Below are positions 13,949 through 26,255 of a stretch of DNA of 28,505 bases, piece by piece. The notes beneath the pieces are model-generated. The model worked only from the letters and a program-made list of their open reading frames with translations. It was not told the DNA's origin and did not search any database. Source of the DNA: JBPCPM01 sp050999155 (lineage in GTDB: Bacteria; Actinomycetota; Thermoleophilia; Solirubrobacterales; 70-9); the NCBI GenBank assembly GCA_050999155.1, contig JBPCPM010000089.1:1-28505 (forward strand), written 5' to 3'. Each line of letters opens with the position of its first letter. The first letter of the stretch is position 1. The position numbers and the translations under genes were made by a program.

Positions 13949-14149
13949 CGTGATCCTCCGATCGCTCTCCTGCCTCTGGCGGTCGGAACAGTTTCCCGAC
14001 TCGGGCCGCCCCCGTCCAGCCGGGATTTCGAGGGCTTCCCCGGGCGGGCCCGGACCGGATCGAAACGGAGACCATCGGCGCGGGCGGTTGGCCGAGCCCC
14101 TCCGTGCTCTATCCGGGCCCCCTTCGAACCCGTAGGGCTCCGCCGCGTT

Positions 14150-14169
14150 CGGCCCGGTCAAGCGGGCCG
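14150..14169 (-). terminator. Candidate terminator of the tRNA-Arg transcript
   Basis: CGGCCCG (14150-14156) and CGGGCCG (14163-14169) form a perfect 7-bp stem with a 6-base loop. It lies about 50 bases beyond the tRNA 3' end on the minus strand. The region 13949-14220 otherwise holds no recognisable gene. Confidence 0.4.
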
Positions 14170-14219
14170 GGGACGACGCGGGGCCGTTCACGGGTGGACG
14201 GTCGGCATGGTGAGGCCTA

Positions 14220-14293
<74 letters not shown>

Positions 14294-14303
14294 AACGTGG
14301 GCC

Positions 14304-14309
14304 AGTGTA
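14304..14309 (-). promoter_or_regulatory. -10 box for tRNA-Arg (TACACT)
   Basis: TACACT on the minus strand ends about 10 bases before the mature tRNA 5' end, giving a very short 5' leader. Confidence 0.4.
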
Positions 14310-14316
14310 GTCGCCG

Positions 14317-14322
14317 TAGGGT
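14317..14322 (+). promoter_or_regulatory. -10 box of a leaderless promoter (TAGGGT)
   Basis: The hexamer ends 9 bases before the GTG of the RNase Z gene, which lacks a ribosome site. It sits back-to-back with the tRNA promoter, 7 bases away. Confidence 0.45.
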
Positions 14323-14331
14323 GGGCGACCT

Positions 14332-15291
14332 GTGGACCTCTCCTTGACCTTCCTCGGTACCGGCGGCTCGGTGCCCAGCGCGCGGCGCTCCACCGCGGCG
14401 GTGCTCGCCCGTCGCGGGGGGGATCGGATCCTCTTCGACTGCGGGGAGGGGACCCAGCGCCAGATGCAGCGCTCGACCGGGCTGATCGAGGTCAAGGAGA
14501 TCTTCTTCACGCATTTCCACCTCGACCACGTCCTCGGCCTGCCGGGACTGCTGAAGACGTGGGACCTGCAGGACCGCATCGCGCCGTTGGTGATCTCCGG
14601 GCCTCCCGGGCTGCGGCGCCTATGGGACGACCTGCGGCCGCTCGTCGGGCGTCTGGGCTTCGAGGTCTCGCTGCGCGAGCTCGACCACGGTGAGGACGTC
14701 GACCACGGTGACTACGTCGTGCGCCCCTACACGGTCTCGCATCGGGTCAAGGCCTTTGGCTACGTGATCGCCGAGGAGGACCGGCCGGGGCGCTTCGACC
14801 CCGATCGAGCCACCGAGCTCGGCGTCGAACCCGGCCCCGACTTCGGACGCCTGCAGCACGGCGAGGCCGTCGACGTGGCCGGCGGCGAGACCGTCCAGCC
14901 CGACCAGGTGGTGGGGGAGGACCGCCCGGGCCGCACCGTGGTGCTGACCGGCGACACCGCTCCGTGCGACGCCACGCTCGCGGCCTCCTACGGCGGTCAG
15001 CTCCTCGTGCATGACGCGACGTTCGCCGACGAGGACCGCGACCGGGCGCAGATGACCGGCCACTCCACGGCCCGTCAGGCCGCGCGCCTGGCCGCGGAGG
15101 CCGAGGTCGAGCTGCTCGCGCTCGTGCACATCTCCTCGCGCTACCACGTAGGCCAGGTGCTCGACGAGGCCCGCGAGGAGTTCGAGGATGCCGTCGCCCC
15201 GCGGGACTTCGACCTGATCGAGGTCCCGCTGCCCGAGCGTGGCGGCCCGGAACTCGTGCGCAAGGGCGCGCTGCCGGACCACGCGGACTGA
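14332..15291 (+). CDS. rnz: Ribonuclease Z (tRNA 3' endonuclease)
   Basis: A 319-residue metallo-beta-lactamase-fold enzyme that removes 3' trailers from pre-tRNAs, leaving the discriminator base for CCA addition. LTFLGTGGSVPSARRSTAA (5-23) is the typical N-terminus. HFHLDH (61-66) is the HxHxDH zinc motif, followed by VLGLPGLL, which is specific to the RNase Z branch. LTGDTAPCDATL supplies the bridging Asp, VHDATFADE is another family strand, and GHSTARQAARLA gives the downstream metal-site His; HISSRY closes the core. An expected short exosite insertion lies between. The GTG at 14332 is set by the TAGGGT box and the immediate start of the fold. It diverges from tRNA-Arg, whose gene lacks CCA and needs this processing. 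Confidence 0.9.
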   Translation: MDLSLTFLGTGGSVPSARRSTAAVLARRGGDRILFDCGEGTQRQMQRSTGLIEVKEIFFTHFHLDHVLGLPGLLKTWDLQDRIAPLVISGPPGLRRLWDDLRPLVGRLGFEVSLRELDHGEDVDHGDYVVRPYTVSHRVKAFGYVIAEEDRPGRFDPDRATELGVEPGPDFGRLQHGEAVDVAGGETVQPDQVVGEDRPGRTVVLTGDTAPCDATLAASYGGQLLVHDATFADEDRDRAQMTGHSTARQAARLAAEAEVELLALVHISSRYHVGQVLDEAREEFEDAVAPRDFDLIEVPLPERGGPELVRKGALPDHAD

Positions 15292-15316
15292 AGCCGGTCG
15301 CCGCCACCCTCGCTGG

Positions 15317-15371
15317 TACGCTGATCTGAGTCACGTTCCTTTAACCCGGTCCCGTGAGGCCAGGAAGGGGC
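15317..15371 (+). promoter_or_regulatory. pyr operon promoter and PyrR-binding RNA element
   Basis: A TACGCT -10 box (15317-15322) should start a leader of about 45 bases. The leader holds GGTCC-CGTGA-GGCC (15348-15361), the same layout as the Bacillus PyrR-binding loop AGUCC-AGAGA-GGCU. Its lower stem pairs TTCCT (15336-15340) with AGGAA (15362-15366), the front of the ribosome site AGGAAGGGG that precedes ATG 15375. PyrR bound with UMP would stabilise this hairpin and block initiation, the translational mode known for mycobacteria. No antiterminator/terminator pair is present. Confidence 0.8.
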
Positions 15372-15374
15372 AGC

Positions 15375-15977
15375 ATGAAGGAGACGGTCGTCCTCGACCG
15401 AGATGATGTGCGGCGCACGCTCGTGCGTATCGCGCACGAAGTCGTCGAACGCAACGCAGGCGGAGAGCGGCTTGCGGTCGTCGGCATCCACACCCGCGGC
15501 GCCGTGCTCGGGACGCGGCTGCATGCCCTGGTCGCCGAGCAGGCCGGCCACCCGGTCCCTGTCGGCGACATCGACATCGCCTTCTACCGCGACGACGTCG
15601 ACGCCCGCGGCCCCACCCACGCGCCGGTCGTGCACTCCTCCCACCTGGACTTCGAGCTCGAGGGGCGCACCGTCGTGCTCGTCGATGACGTGATGTTCAC
15701 GGGCCGCACCGCCCGGGCCGCCATCGACGCACTCTTCGACTTCGGCCGCCCCGACCGCGTGCAGCTCGCCGTGCTCGCCGACCGTGGCCACCGCGAGCTG
15801 CCGATCCGGCCCGACTACGTCGGCAAGAACCTCCCCACGAGCCGCGACGAGCACGTCCACGTCCGCCTCGAGGAGACCGACGGCCTCGAACAGGTCGTGA
15901 TCGCAGGACCCGACGGGAGCGTGTCGCGCAACGGCCTGTCGCCTGTCGCCGCCGCCGACCCGGTGGACCCGGCATGA
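15375..15977 (+). CDS. pyrR: PyrR: pyr operon RNA-binding regulator / uracil phosphoribosyltransferase
   Basis: A 200-residue bifunctional protein: it binds pyr leader RNA when UMP or UTP is abundant, and most members also convert uracil and PRPP to UMP. AVVGIHTRGAVLG (35-47) is the pyrophosphate-loop region. DIDIAFYRDDV (65-75) is typical of PyrR. VLVDDVMFTGRTARAAIDAL (101-120) is the PRPP-binding signature. DRGHRELPIRPDYVGKNLPT is the conserved C-terminal segment that shapes the RNA-binding face. The start is ATG 15375 behind AGGAAGGGG; the in-frame GTG at 15354 lies inside the leader hairpin and has no ribosome site. The stop overlaps pyrB as ATGA, so repression of pyrR translation should reach pyrB. 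Confidence 0.96.
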   Translation: MKETVVLDRDDVRRTLVRIAHEVVERNAGGERLAVVGIHTRGAVLGTRLHALVAEQAGHPVPVGDIDIAFYRDDVDARGPTHAPVVHSSHLDFELEGRTVVLVDDVMFTGRTARAAIDALFDFGRPDRVQLAVLADRGHRELPIRPDYVGKNLPTSRDEHVHVRLEETDGLEQVVIAGPDGSVSRNGLSPVAAADPVDPA

Positions 15978-16938
15978 GACACCTGCTGACCATCGGCGAG
16001 CTCTCCAAGGCCGAAGTGGAGAAGCTGCTCGACCTCTCCGACAGCCTCTCGTCGGTCACCCGCCGCGACATCAAGAAGCTGCCGACCCTGCGCGGCCGCA
16101 CGGTGGTCAACCTCTTCCTCGAATCCAGCACCCGCACCAGCTCCTCCTTCGAGCTCGCCGCCAAGCGCCTGTCGGCCGACCTGGTCTCGATCAAGGGCAG
16201 CGGCTCCTCGCTGGACAAGGGCGAGTCGCTCAAGGACACCGTCTCCACGCTCACCGCGTATGAGCCCGAGGCCATCGTCATCCGGGCTCCGCACGTCGGA
16301 GCGGCAAAGCTCGTCAGCGAGTGGACCGACGCCGCGGTCATCAACGCCGGCGACGGCACCCACTCTCACCCCAGCCAGGCCCTGCTGGATCTCTTCACCC
16401 TGCGCTCGCGTCTCGGAGACCTGCAGGGACGCAGCATCTGGATCGTCGGCGACGTGCTGCACAGCCGGGTGGCGCGCTCGAACATCCGCGCCTTCACGCT
16501 GATGGGCGCCGAGGTGACCGTCTGCGGACCGCCGACCCTGATCCCGCCGGGGATCGAGTCACTGGGCTGCCGGGTCGAGACCACCCTCGACTCGGTCGGC
16601 GACGCCGACGTGATCTACGCCCTACGGATGCAGCACGAGCGGATGGGCGAGCACTTCGTGCCCTCCCTGCGCGAGTACGCCGCCCGGTACCAGATCAACG
16701 CCCGCCGGCTGGGCTCGCGGCAGCTGCTGATGCACCCCGGACCCGTCAACCGCGGGGTCGAGCTGTCGGCCGACGTCATCGACATCCCGCGCTCGCTGAT
16801 CGCCGAGCAGGTCGCCTCCGGGCTGGCCGTGCGGATGGCGATCCTCTACGAACTGCTCTCGGACCCCGGCCGGGCGCGCAGCCGTCGCGAGGGCGAGACC
16901 CCGGCCCCGGCCGACCCGCCCCGGATCGGCCAGCCGGC

Positions 16939-16942
<4 letters not shown>
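15974..16942 (+). CDS. pyrB: Aspartate carbamoyltransferase catalytic subunit
   Basis: A 322-residue enzyme that condenses carbamoyl phosphate with L-aspartate to N-carbamoyl-aspartate, the first committed step of pyrimidine synthesis. FLESSTRTSSSFELAAKRL (49-67) contains the S-T-R-T-S carbamoyl-phosphate loop. SGSSLDKGESLKDT gives the 80s loop Ser/Lys. HSHPSQALLDLFTL and VGDVLHSRVARSN mark the domain boundary, and MHPGPVNRGVEL is the C-terminal aspartate-domain signature. Length is normal, with a ~20-residue polar tail. No regulatory pyrI follows, as in other actinobacteria. It overlaps pyrR upstream and pyrC downstream by 4 bases each (ATGA). Confidence 0.97.
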
Positions 16943-18290
<1,348 letters not shown>

Positions 18291-18294
<4 letters not shown>

Positions 18295-18839
18295 GCGGAC
18301 GACCCGGCAAGCTCGACCGCGACCGCGCCGCGCTGGTCGTGGTCGACGTCCAGGACGGCTTCGCCAAGGCGCTCGAGCACTTCGACGCGATCGCCGAGAG
18401 CTCGGCGACCCTCGTGACCGGCGTCGCCGCCATGGGCATCCCGGTCCACGTGACCGAGCAGTACCCCAAGGGCCGGGGCCACACTGACGGCCGCGTGACC
18501 GACGCGCTGCCTGAGGGCGCCGAGGTCACGGAGAAGGTCTGCTTCTCGGCCGTCCAGGCCGAGGGGTTCGGGCTCGGTGAGCGCGACCAGGCGCTCGTCT
18601 GCGGGATCGAGACCCACGTCTGCGTCAACCAGACGGTCCTCGACCTGCTCGACGCCGGCGTCGAGGTCCACGTGGCCCAGGACGCCACCGGCTCGCGGAC
18701 GACCGAGAACTGGCGGTTGGGCCTCGACAAGCTCGAGAAGGCAGGCGCCGTCCGCACGAGCATCGAGACCGCCCTGTTCGAGCTGCTCGGCCGGGCCGGC
18801 ACCGACGAGTTCAAGACCGTCCAGGGGCTGATCAAGTGA
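18291..18839 (+). CDS. Isochorismatase-family cysteine hydrolase within the pyr operon
   Basis: A 182-residue cysteine hydrolase of the isochorismatase/nicotinamidase/YcaC superfamily. The catalytic triad is visible: Asp19 (VVVDVQDGF), Lys82 (TEKVCFSA) and Cys111 (GIETHVCV), with the conserved cis-peptide-type segment before the cysteine. HVTEQYPKGRGHTDG lies at the substrate entrance. The family hydrolyses amides or enol ethers (nicotinamide, N-carbamoyl compounds, ureidoacrylate, biuret), and the sequence does not fix one. It is locked into the operon by GTGA overlaps with pyrC and carA, so its expression matches UMP synthesis. Possible jobs are removal of a damaged or side-product carbamoyl intermediate, or an ammonia-releasing amidase; both are inference. 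GTG 18291 is the overlap-defined start. Confidence 0.9.
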
Positions 18840-20061
18840 CGCCCACACCCGGATACGTCTTGCTGGAGGATGACGCTCGATTTGAAGGCGATCTCGTCGG
18901 GGCCGGAACGGAGGCGACCGGCGAGGTCGTGTTCACCACCGGCATGACCGGCTACCAGGAGTCGGTCACCGATCCCTCGTTCGCCGGCCAGATCATCACC
19001 TTCACCTACCCGCTGATCGGCAACTACGGGGCCTCGACGGCCGCCATGGAGTCCGGCAAGCCCCACGCCCGGGCCGTGGTCATGCGCGAAGCCCACAACG
19101 GCGAGGACGCGGCCAGCGCCGAGTACGGCTGGGTCGACTGGCTCCAGGACACCGGCGTCCCGGCCATCACCGGCGTCGACACCCGGGCCCTGGTCCGCCA
19201 CATCCGCGAGAAGGGCGCGATGCGCGGCGGCCTGTTCAGCGCCGAGACCGTCGAATCCGACGCCGCCGCCCAGGTGCAGGCCGAGCCCTCGATGGCCGGC
19301 GCCGACCTGGCCAGGACGGTCACGCCGGCCGAGCCCGTCGAGCAGCCGGGCTCCGGGCCCCACGTCGTCGCGCTCGACACCGGCATCAAGCACTCGATCA
19401 TCCGTCAGTTCCTCGCCCGGGACTGCCGCATGACGCTGATGCCATGCGATAGCAGCGCCCAGGCCGTCATGGAGCGCGAGCCGGACCTGATCTTCCTGGC
19501 CAACGGCCCCGGCGATCCGGCCGCGCTCGACTACGTGGTGGACACCGTCCGCGAGCTGATCGGCCAGCGCCCCGTGGTGGGGATCTGCCTGGGCCACCAG
19601 CTCACCTGCCGCGCGGTGGGCCTCGGCACCTTCAAGCTGCGCTTCGGCCACCGGGGGACCAACCACCCGGTCAAGGAGCTGACCACCGGCCGGATCGAGA
19701 TCACGTCCCAGAACCACGGGTTCGCCGTCCAAGGTCCCAACGGCGACGGGACGCTGGCGGCCGACGAAGCGGTGCGCTGGGACACCGACTTCGGCGAGGC
19801 GATCCTCAGCCACCTCAACCTCTACGACCGCACGGTGGAGGGCCTGACCCTGCCGAACGTCGGCGTGCGCACCGTCCAGTACCACCCCGAAGCGGGACCA
19901 GGCCCTCACGATTCTCGCCACCTTTTCGACGAGTTTCTCGCTCTTGCTTCGGTATCCGTAGCCGACGCCAAGGTCGCCGGCCCCTCTGAGACGGCAAAAT
20001 CCTCCGCTTCGCGTCCGGCTCCGCCGGGTGCCGGAGGGCAGCACAACGGGAAGATCGCCTG

Positions 20062-20062
<1 letters not shown>
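18836..20062 (+). CDS. carA: Carbamoyl-phosphate synthase small (glutaminase) subunit
   Basis: A 408-residue glutamine amidotransferase subunit that supplies ammonia to CarB. The N-terminal half (GYVLLEDDARFEGDLVGAG, TGMTGYQESVTDPS, YGASTAAMESG) is the CarA-specific domain. The class I glutaminase domain contains the nucleophile Cys251 (VVGICLGHQL), GTNHPVKEL and SQNHGFAV, and the His350/Glu352 pair in QYHPEAGPGPHDS. The fold normally ends near FDEFLALA (about 364-371); an extra ~37 residues rich in Ala, Ser and Pro follow and look disordered. The GTG start overlaps the hydrolase stop (GTGA), and the stop shares a base with the carB ATG (TGATG). Confidence 0.96.
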
Positions 20063-23165
<3,103 letters not shown>

Positions 23166-23169
<4 letters not shown>

Positions 23170-23851
23170 GCGAGCCCGTCACGGCCCCCGAGGCCGTCGG
23201 GCCGGACCGGCCCCTCGCGCCGCTCGGTCGGCGCGACCTGGAGATGCTCGCCGACGTCGGTCCGGGCACCCGCCGCCTGATGGAGCTGCCAGGCCGGCGA
23301 GGAGCTGGCGATCGTCGGGCCGCTCGGCCGGCCGTTTTCTGCCCCGGACACCCTCGCGGACCCCGGGAACACCCCGCTGGCCGCCGGCCCACTGCTCGTG
23401 GGCGGCGGGATCGGCGTCGCGCCCCTTGCCCTGTGGCAGCGGGTGCTCGCCGCGCAGGGAACCCAGGCGCCCGCGCTGATCGGATTCCGCGACGCCGCCC
23501 ACGCCGGAGGTCGGGACCTGTTCGCCGGGGAGGTCCAGATCGCCACCGACGACGGCCACGCGGGAATCCAGGGCACCGTCATGGACCTGCTCGGTCCCCT
23601 GATGGCCGGCGGCCCGTGCCCCGTCTACGCCTGCGGCCCGCCGGCCATGCTCGAGGCCGTGCGAGCAGCCGCCGCTGCCGCCGGTGCACCGGGCCAGCTG
23701 GCCATGGAGTCCGGGATGGCCTGCGGGTACGGGGCCTGCATGGGGTGCGTGGTGCCGACCCGAGACGGTTACGTCCGGCTCTGCGTGGGACGGCCCGGTT
23801 GTCGAGATCTCCCGCCTGGAGACCGGGCTGGTTCCGGGGGCGGGGCATTGA
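23166..23851 (+). pseudogene. pyrK: Dihydroorotate dehydrogenase B electron-transfer subunit, frameshifted and N-truncated
   Basis: PyrK passes electrons from PyrD to NAD+ through FAD and a 2Fe-2S cluster. The reading is broken twice. From ATG 23166 the first frame runs to VGPGTRRLMEL, then homology moves to the next frame (AGEELAIVGPLGRPF); dropping one C near 23289-23290 restores it. The middle is intact: LLVGGGIGVAPLALW (NAD-binding), YACGPPAMLEAVR and the cluster ligands ACGYGACMGC...LC. After LCV a second slip in GGG at 23787-23789 restores DGPVVEISRLETGL and a stop TGA at 23849-23851. In addition the first flavin-domain ~55 residues (including the usual PGQF motif) are missing: only about 35 residues precede GPGT. 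Two extra bases in homopolymers suggest sequencing error; the missing N-terminus needs another cause. Confidence 0.8.
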
Positions 23852-24771
23852 CCGCGGGCCAGGCCACCGACCTCGCCGGAATCGCCCTCGAGCATCCGGT
23901 CATCAACGCCTCGGGGACCTTCGACCCGATCGCGGCCCAGCGGGCGTTCGGCGCCGCCGTGGTCGAGAACTTCCCCTTCGCCGCGTTCGTGTCCAAGACG
24001 ATCACCCCCGAGCGCCGGGACGGCAACCCGCCCCCGCGGCTGTGGGAGGCCCCGGGCGGGCTGATCAACTCGATCGGGCTGCCCGGGAAGGGACTCGATG
24101 GATTCTGCACCCACGATCTCCCCCAGCTGGCCCGGCTCCCGGTGCCGCTGATCGTCTCGGTCATGGCCACGGCTCCCCGCGACTTCGCCGCGATGGTCGA
24201 GCGCCTCGATGCCGAGCCCTCGGTCGCCGGGTTCGAGCTCAACGTGTCGTGCCCGAACGTGCACTCCGGACTGGTCGTCGGCGAAGAGCCGACGGAAGCC
24301 GCCGCGCTGCTCGCCGAGCTGCGCCCGCGGACCGACAAGCCGCTGATCGTCAAGCTGACGCCGAACGCCGCGCATCCCGAGCTCGTCGCCACCGCCGCGG
24401 CCGAGCAGGGCGCCGACGGGATCGCGGTGATCAACACCCTGAAGGCGATGGCGATCGGCCCGGGGACCAGCCGCCCCTGGCTGGGCGCCGGCCGCGGCGG
24501 GCTGTCCGGCCCGGCCGTTCGCGCGGTCGCCCTGGCCCAGGTAGCGGCCATCGCCGAGACGGTCGGGCTGCCGATCGTCGGCATGGGGGGTGTCGCAACC
24601 GGCCGCCACGCCTTCGAGTTGCTCGCGGCCGGCGCCACCTGTGTCGCCGTCGGAACCGAGAGCTTCCGCGACCCCGTTGCGGGCCATCGGGTCGCTTCGG
24701 AGCTCGCGTGCGAGTTGGACGGCGCGGGCTTCGCTACCGCGGCGCACGCCAGTCGTAGCGCGCTTTTGTGA
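23848..24771 (+). CDS. pyrD: Dihydroorotate dehydrogenase (class 1B catalytic subunit)
   Basis: A 307-residue FMN TIM barrel that oxidises dihydroorotate to orotate. INASGTFDP (near 19-27) and SKTITPERRDGNPPPRL are class 1 signatures. NSIGLPGKG is the flavin/substrate segment, and ELNVSCPNV gives the catalytic Cys that identifies class 1 as opposed to the Ser of class 2. KLTPN, INTLKAM, GAGRGGLSGPA and GMGGVATGRHA follow in order, and the last is the FMN phosphate site. Class 1B enzymes need PyrK, which is encoded directly upstream. The open frame extends into pyrK, but the natural start is probably TTG 23848, which overlaps the restored pyrK stop (TTGA), consistent with the 4-base overlaps elsewhere in the operon. 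It is the last gene of the pyr operon in this window; no pyrF follows. Confidence 0.94.
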   Translation: MTAGQATDLAGIALEHPVINASGTFDPIAAQRAFGAAVVENFPFAAFVSKTITPERRDGNPPPRLWEAPGGLINSIGLPGKGLDGFCTHDLPQLARLPVPLIVSVMATAPRDFAAMVERLDAEPSVAGFELNVSCPNVHSGLVVGEEPTEAAALLAELRPRTDKPLIVKLTPNAAHPELVATAAAEQGADGIAVINTLKAMAIGPGTSRPWLGAGRGGLSGPAVRAVALAQVAAIAETVGLPIVGMGGVATGRHAFELLAAGATCVAVGTESFRDPVAGHRVASELACELDGAGFATAAHASRSALL

Positions 24772-24922
24772 CATCGCCACCCCCCGGTGAGGGGAGGGTC
24801 GGCGCGGCTCCCGCAACGCATCCGACCTCGACGTGGCTCCAGCCATCTGAAGCTCAAGTCGAGGTCGAGCTGAATTTGGCAAAAAGTCGAAGGAACGGCA
24901 CATCGGACCCCGACGGCATGTA

Positions 24923-24928
24923 TAGAAT
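24923..24928 (+). promoter_or_regulatory. -10 box of a leaderless promoter (TAGAAT)
   Basis: It is part of TATAGAAT (24921-24928), one of the few AT-rich tracts in this region, and ends 10 bases before the GTG at 24939. It separates mIHF from the pyr operon. Confidence 0.5.
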
Positions 24929-24938
24929 CGCCCCCTTC

Positions 24939-25280
24939 GTGGTCCCCTCCGACACTTCCGTCAAGACCCCCTCGCAGGCGCCAGCCAGGTCCCTGGACCA
25001 GCGCATGGACGCCCTCCGGAGGGCTAACGACATCCGTAGTCGGCGTGCCCAGCTCAAGCGTGATCTCAAAGGCCGCCGGGTCACCATCGAGTCGCTGCTG
25101 GAGGACCCGCCCGAGTACGTCATGACCGCAAAGGTCTTCGACATGCTGCTGGCCGTGCCCAAGTACGGGCGCGTCAAGGCCAACCGGGTGCTCAACCAGT
25201 GCCGGATCTCGCCGAGCAAGACGATCGGGGGCCTCTCGGCCCGCCAGCGCGGCGAACTCGTCTCCCTGCTGCGCCGCTAA
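24939..25280 (+). CDS. mihF: Integration host factor, actinobacterial type (mIHF)
   Basis: A 113-residue nucleoid-associated DNA-binding protein unrelated in fold to the proteobacterial IHF/HU pair. The conserved core is RMDALRRANDIRSRRAQLKRDL, a long basic helix, then VTIESLLED, VMTAKVFDMLLAVPKYGRVKANRVL with the P-K-x-G-x-V-K-A helix-two-turn-helix DNA motif, and CRISPSKTIGGLSARQRGELV at the end. GTG 24939 is preferred over a start at 24768, because the longer form would precede the promoter-like TAGAAT box and adds unconserved residues. In actinobacteria mIHF is an essential architectural protein usually found just before gmk and rpoZ, as here. Its presence is strong evidence for the phylum. 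Confidence 0.92.
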   Translation: MVPSDTSVKTPSQAPARSLDQRMDALRRANDIRSRRAQLKRDLKGRRVTIESLLEDPPEYVMTAKVFDMLLAVPKYGRVKANRVLNQCRISPSKTIGGLSARQRGELVSLLRR

Positions 25281-25342
25281 GGAGCCTCGGACCACCATCG
25301 CCGCGGGCCGTGCGGCGGCCTCCGAGACGCCGCACACGCGGA

Positions 25343-25348
25343 TACCCT
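25343..25348 (+). promoter_or_regulatory. -10 box of a leaderless promoter (TACCCT)
   Basis: It ends 8 bases before the gmk ATG, in the 76-base gap after mIHF. A long inverted repeat CTCGGA/TCCGAG (25286-25291 and 25321-25326) lies upstream and may end the mIHF transcript. Confidence 0.4.
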
Positions 25349-25356
25349 CGGGCACC

Positions 25357-25935
25357 ATGTCCCGCGTCTTCGTGATCACCGGCCCGTCGGGCGTCGGCAA
25401 GGGCACCCTGATCGCCGCACTGCTCGATTCCGTGCCCGATCTCGAGCTCTCGGTGTCGGCCACGACCCGCGATCCCCGCCCCGGCGAGGTCGAGGGCCGC
25501 GACTACCACTTCATGGACGAGCGGTCGTTCGCGGACAAGGTCTCCGAGGGGGCCTTCCTCGAGCACGCCCGCTACAGCGGCAACTCCTACGGGACGCTGC
25601 GCAGCGACGTCGAGCACCGGCTGGAGCTGGGCAAGGCCGTCGTGCTGGAGATCGAGGTCCAGGGCGCCCGTCAGGTGCGCGAGGCGCTGCCCGACCGGTC
25701 GGTGCCGATCTTCATCGCACCGCCCGACGCCGACGCGCTGCGCCGCCGGCTCGAGGGCCGGGGCACCGACTCGGCCGCGGCGATCGCGGCCCGCCTCGAG
25801 ACGGCCCAGGCGGAACTCGCCGCGCGCGACGAGTTCCGCTACGTCGTGACGAACGCCGACCTCGCTGTCGCCTCGGACGAGTTGGCCGACGTCGTGCGCG
25901 GGGAGCTGAGCGCCGACCCGGTCCGCCGGGGTTGA
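25357..25935 (+). CDS. gmk: Guanylate kinase
   Basis: A 192-residue enzyme that phosphorylates GMP or dGMP to the diphosphate with ATP. VFVITGPSGVGKGTL (4-18) is the P-loop. SVSATTRDPRPGEVEGRDYHFM is the GMP-binding segment with the conserved T-T-R-x-P-R-x-x-E and the D-Y-x-F motif. EHARYSGNSYGTLRSDVE is the rest of the GMP site, LEIEVQGARQVRE the core strand and RLEGRGTDS the lid arginine region. Length and motifs are standard. It is flanked by mIHF and rpoZ, the same order as in many actinobacteria, and the ATG start follows the TACCCT box. Confidence 0.96.
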   Translation: MSRVFVITGPSGVGKGTLIAALLDSVPDLELSVSATTRDPRPGEVEGRDYHFMDERSFADKVSEGAFLEHARYSGNSYGTLRSDVEHRLELGKAVVLEIEVQGARQVREALPDRSVPIFIAPPDADALRRRLEGRGTDSAAAIAARLETAQAELAARDEFRYVVTNADLAVASDELADVVRGELSADPVRRG

Positions 25936-25945
25936 TCCGGTGCTC

Positions 25946-25951
25946 TAGACT
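25946..25951 (+). promoter_or_regulatory. -10 box of a leaderless promoter (TAGACT)
   Basis: It begins 10 bases after the gmk stop and ends 9 bases before the rpoZ ATG at 25961. The same hexamer stands before the TPR gene. Confidence 0.5.
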
Positions 25952-25960
25952 GTCCGAACG

Positions 25961-26191
25961 ATGATGGGACCTCGCGTAGACCACCTGCTCCGCAACGCCG
26001 ACACGCATTACTGTGCCGTGGTGATGGCCGCCAAGCGCACGCGGCAGATCAACAGCTACTACCACTCGCTCAGCGAGGGGACGTTCGACGAGTACCCGCC
26101 GCCGATGGTCGAGACCTCCAGCGGCAACTACCTCACGATCGCCCTCGAAGAGGTCGCCAGCTCCAAGCTCACCTACCGCTACCGGTCCTAG
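25961..26191 (+). CDS. rpoZ: RNA polymerase omega subunit
   Basis: A 76-residue subunit that helps assemble RNA polymerase by binding the beta-prime C-terminus. The family motif reads CAVVMAAKRTRQINSYYHSL (residues 18-37), corresponding to the A-x-x-R-A-R-Q-I-N-x-Y helix. The C-terminal KLTYRY is typical of actinobacterial omega. There are two tandem ATGs (25961 and 25964); the first fits the promoter spacing. It is a short gene in the conserved gmk-rpoZ-coaBC arrangement. Confidence 0.93.
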   Translation: MMGPRVDHLLRNADTHYCAVVMAAKRTRQINSYYHSLSEGTFDEYPPPMVETSSGNYLTIALEEVASSKLTYRYRS

Positions 26192-26255
26192 CCGGCCGGT
26201 AGACGCCGACGCTGCGAGAACGCAGAACGGCACGCGGGGAGGAAGAGGCGAGCAC

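Noticed and set aside
14095..14140. Second tRNA suggested by a GGTTCGAA-like stretch near 14121-14135
   Set aside because: No acceptor, D or anticodon stem can be paired around it.
13949..14191. N-terminal extension of the minus-strand methyltransferase
   Set aside because: Low-complexity R/P/G residues before a good GGAGG-TTG start; likely untranslated.
16321..16938. Extension of pyrC into pyrB in the open frame
   Set aside because: Arginine-rich shadow of pyrB; the ATG at 16939 gives the ATGA overlap seen throughout the operon.
23280..23300. Programmed frameshifting in pyrK
   Set aside because: No slippery heptamer, pseudoknot or family precedent, and a second slip plus a missing N-terminus make error or decay simpler.
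23398..24771. A natural PyrK-PyrD fusion protein
   Set aside because: The fusion exists only because of the extra G near 23788; removing it gives a normal PyrK C-terminus and a TTGA junction.
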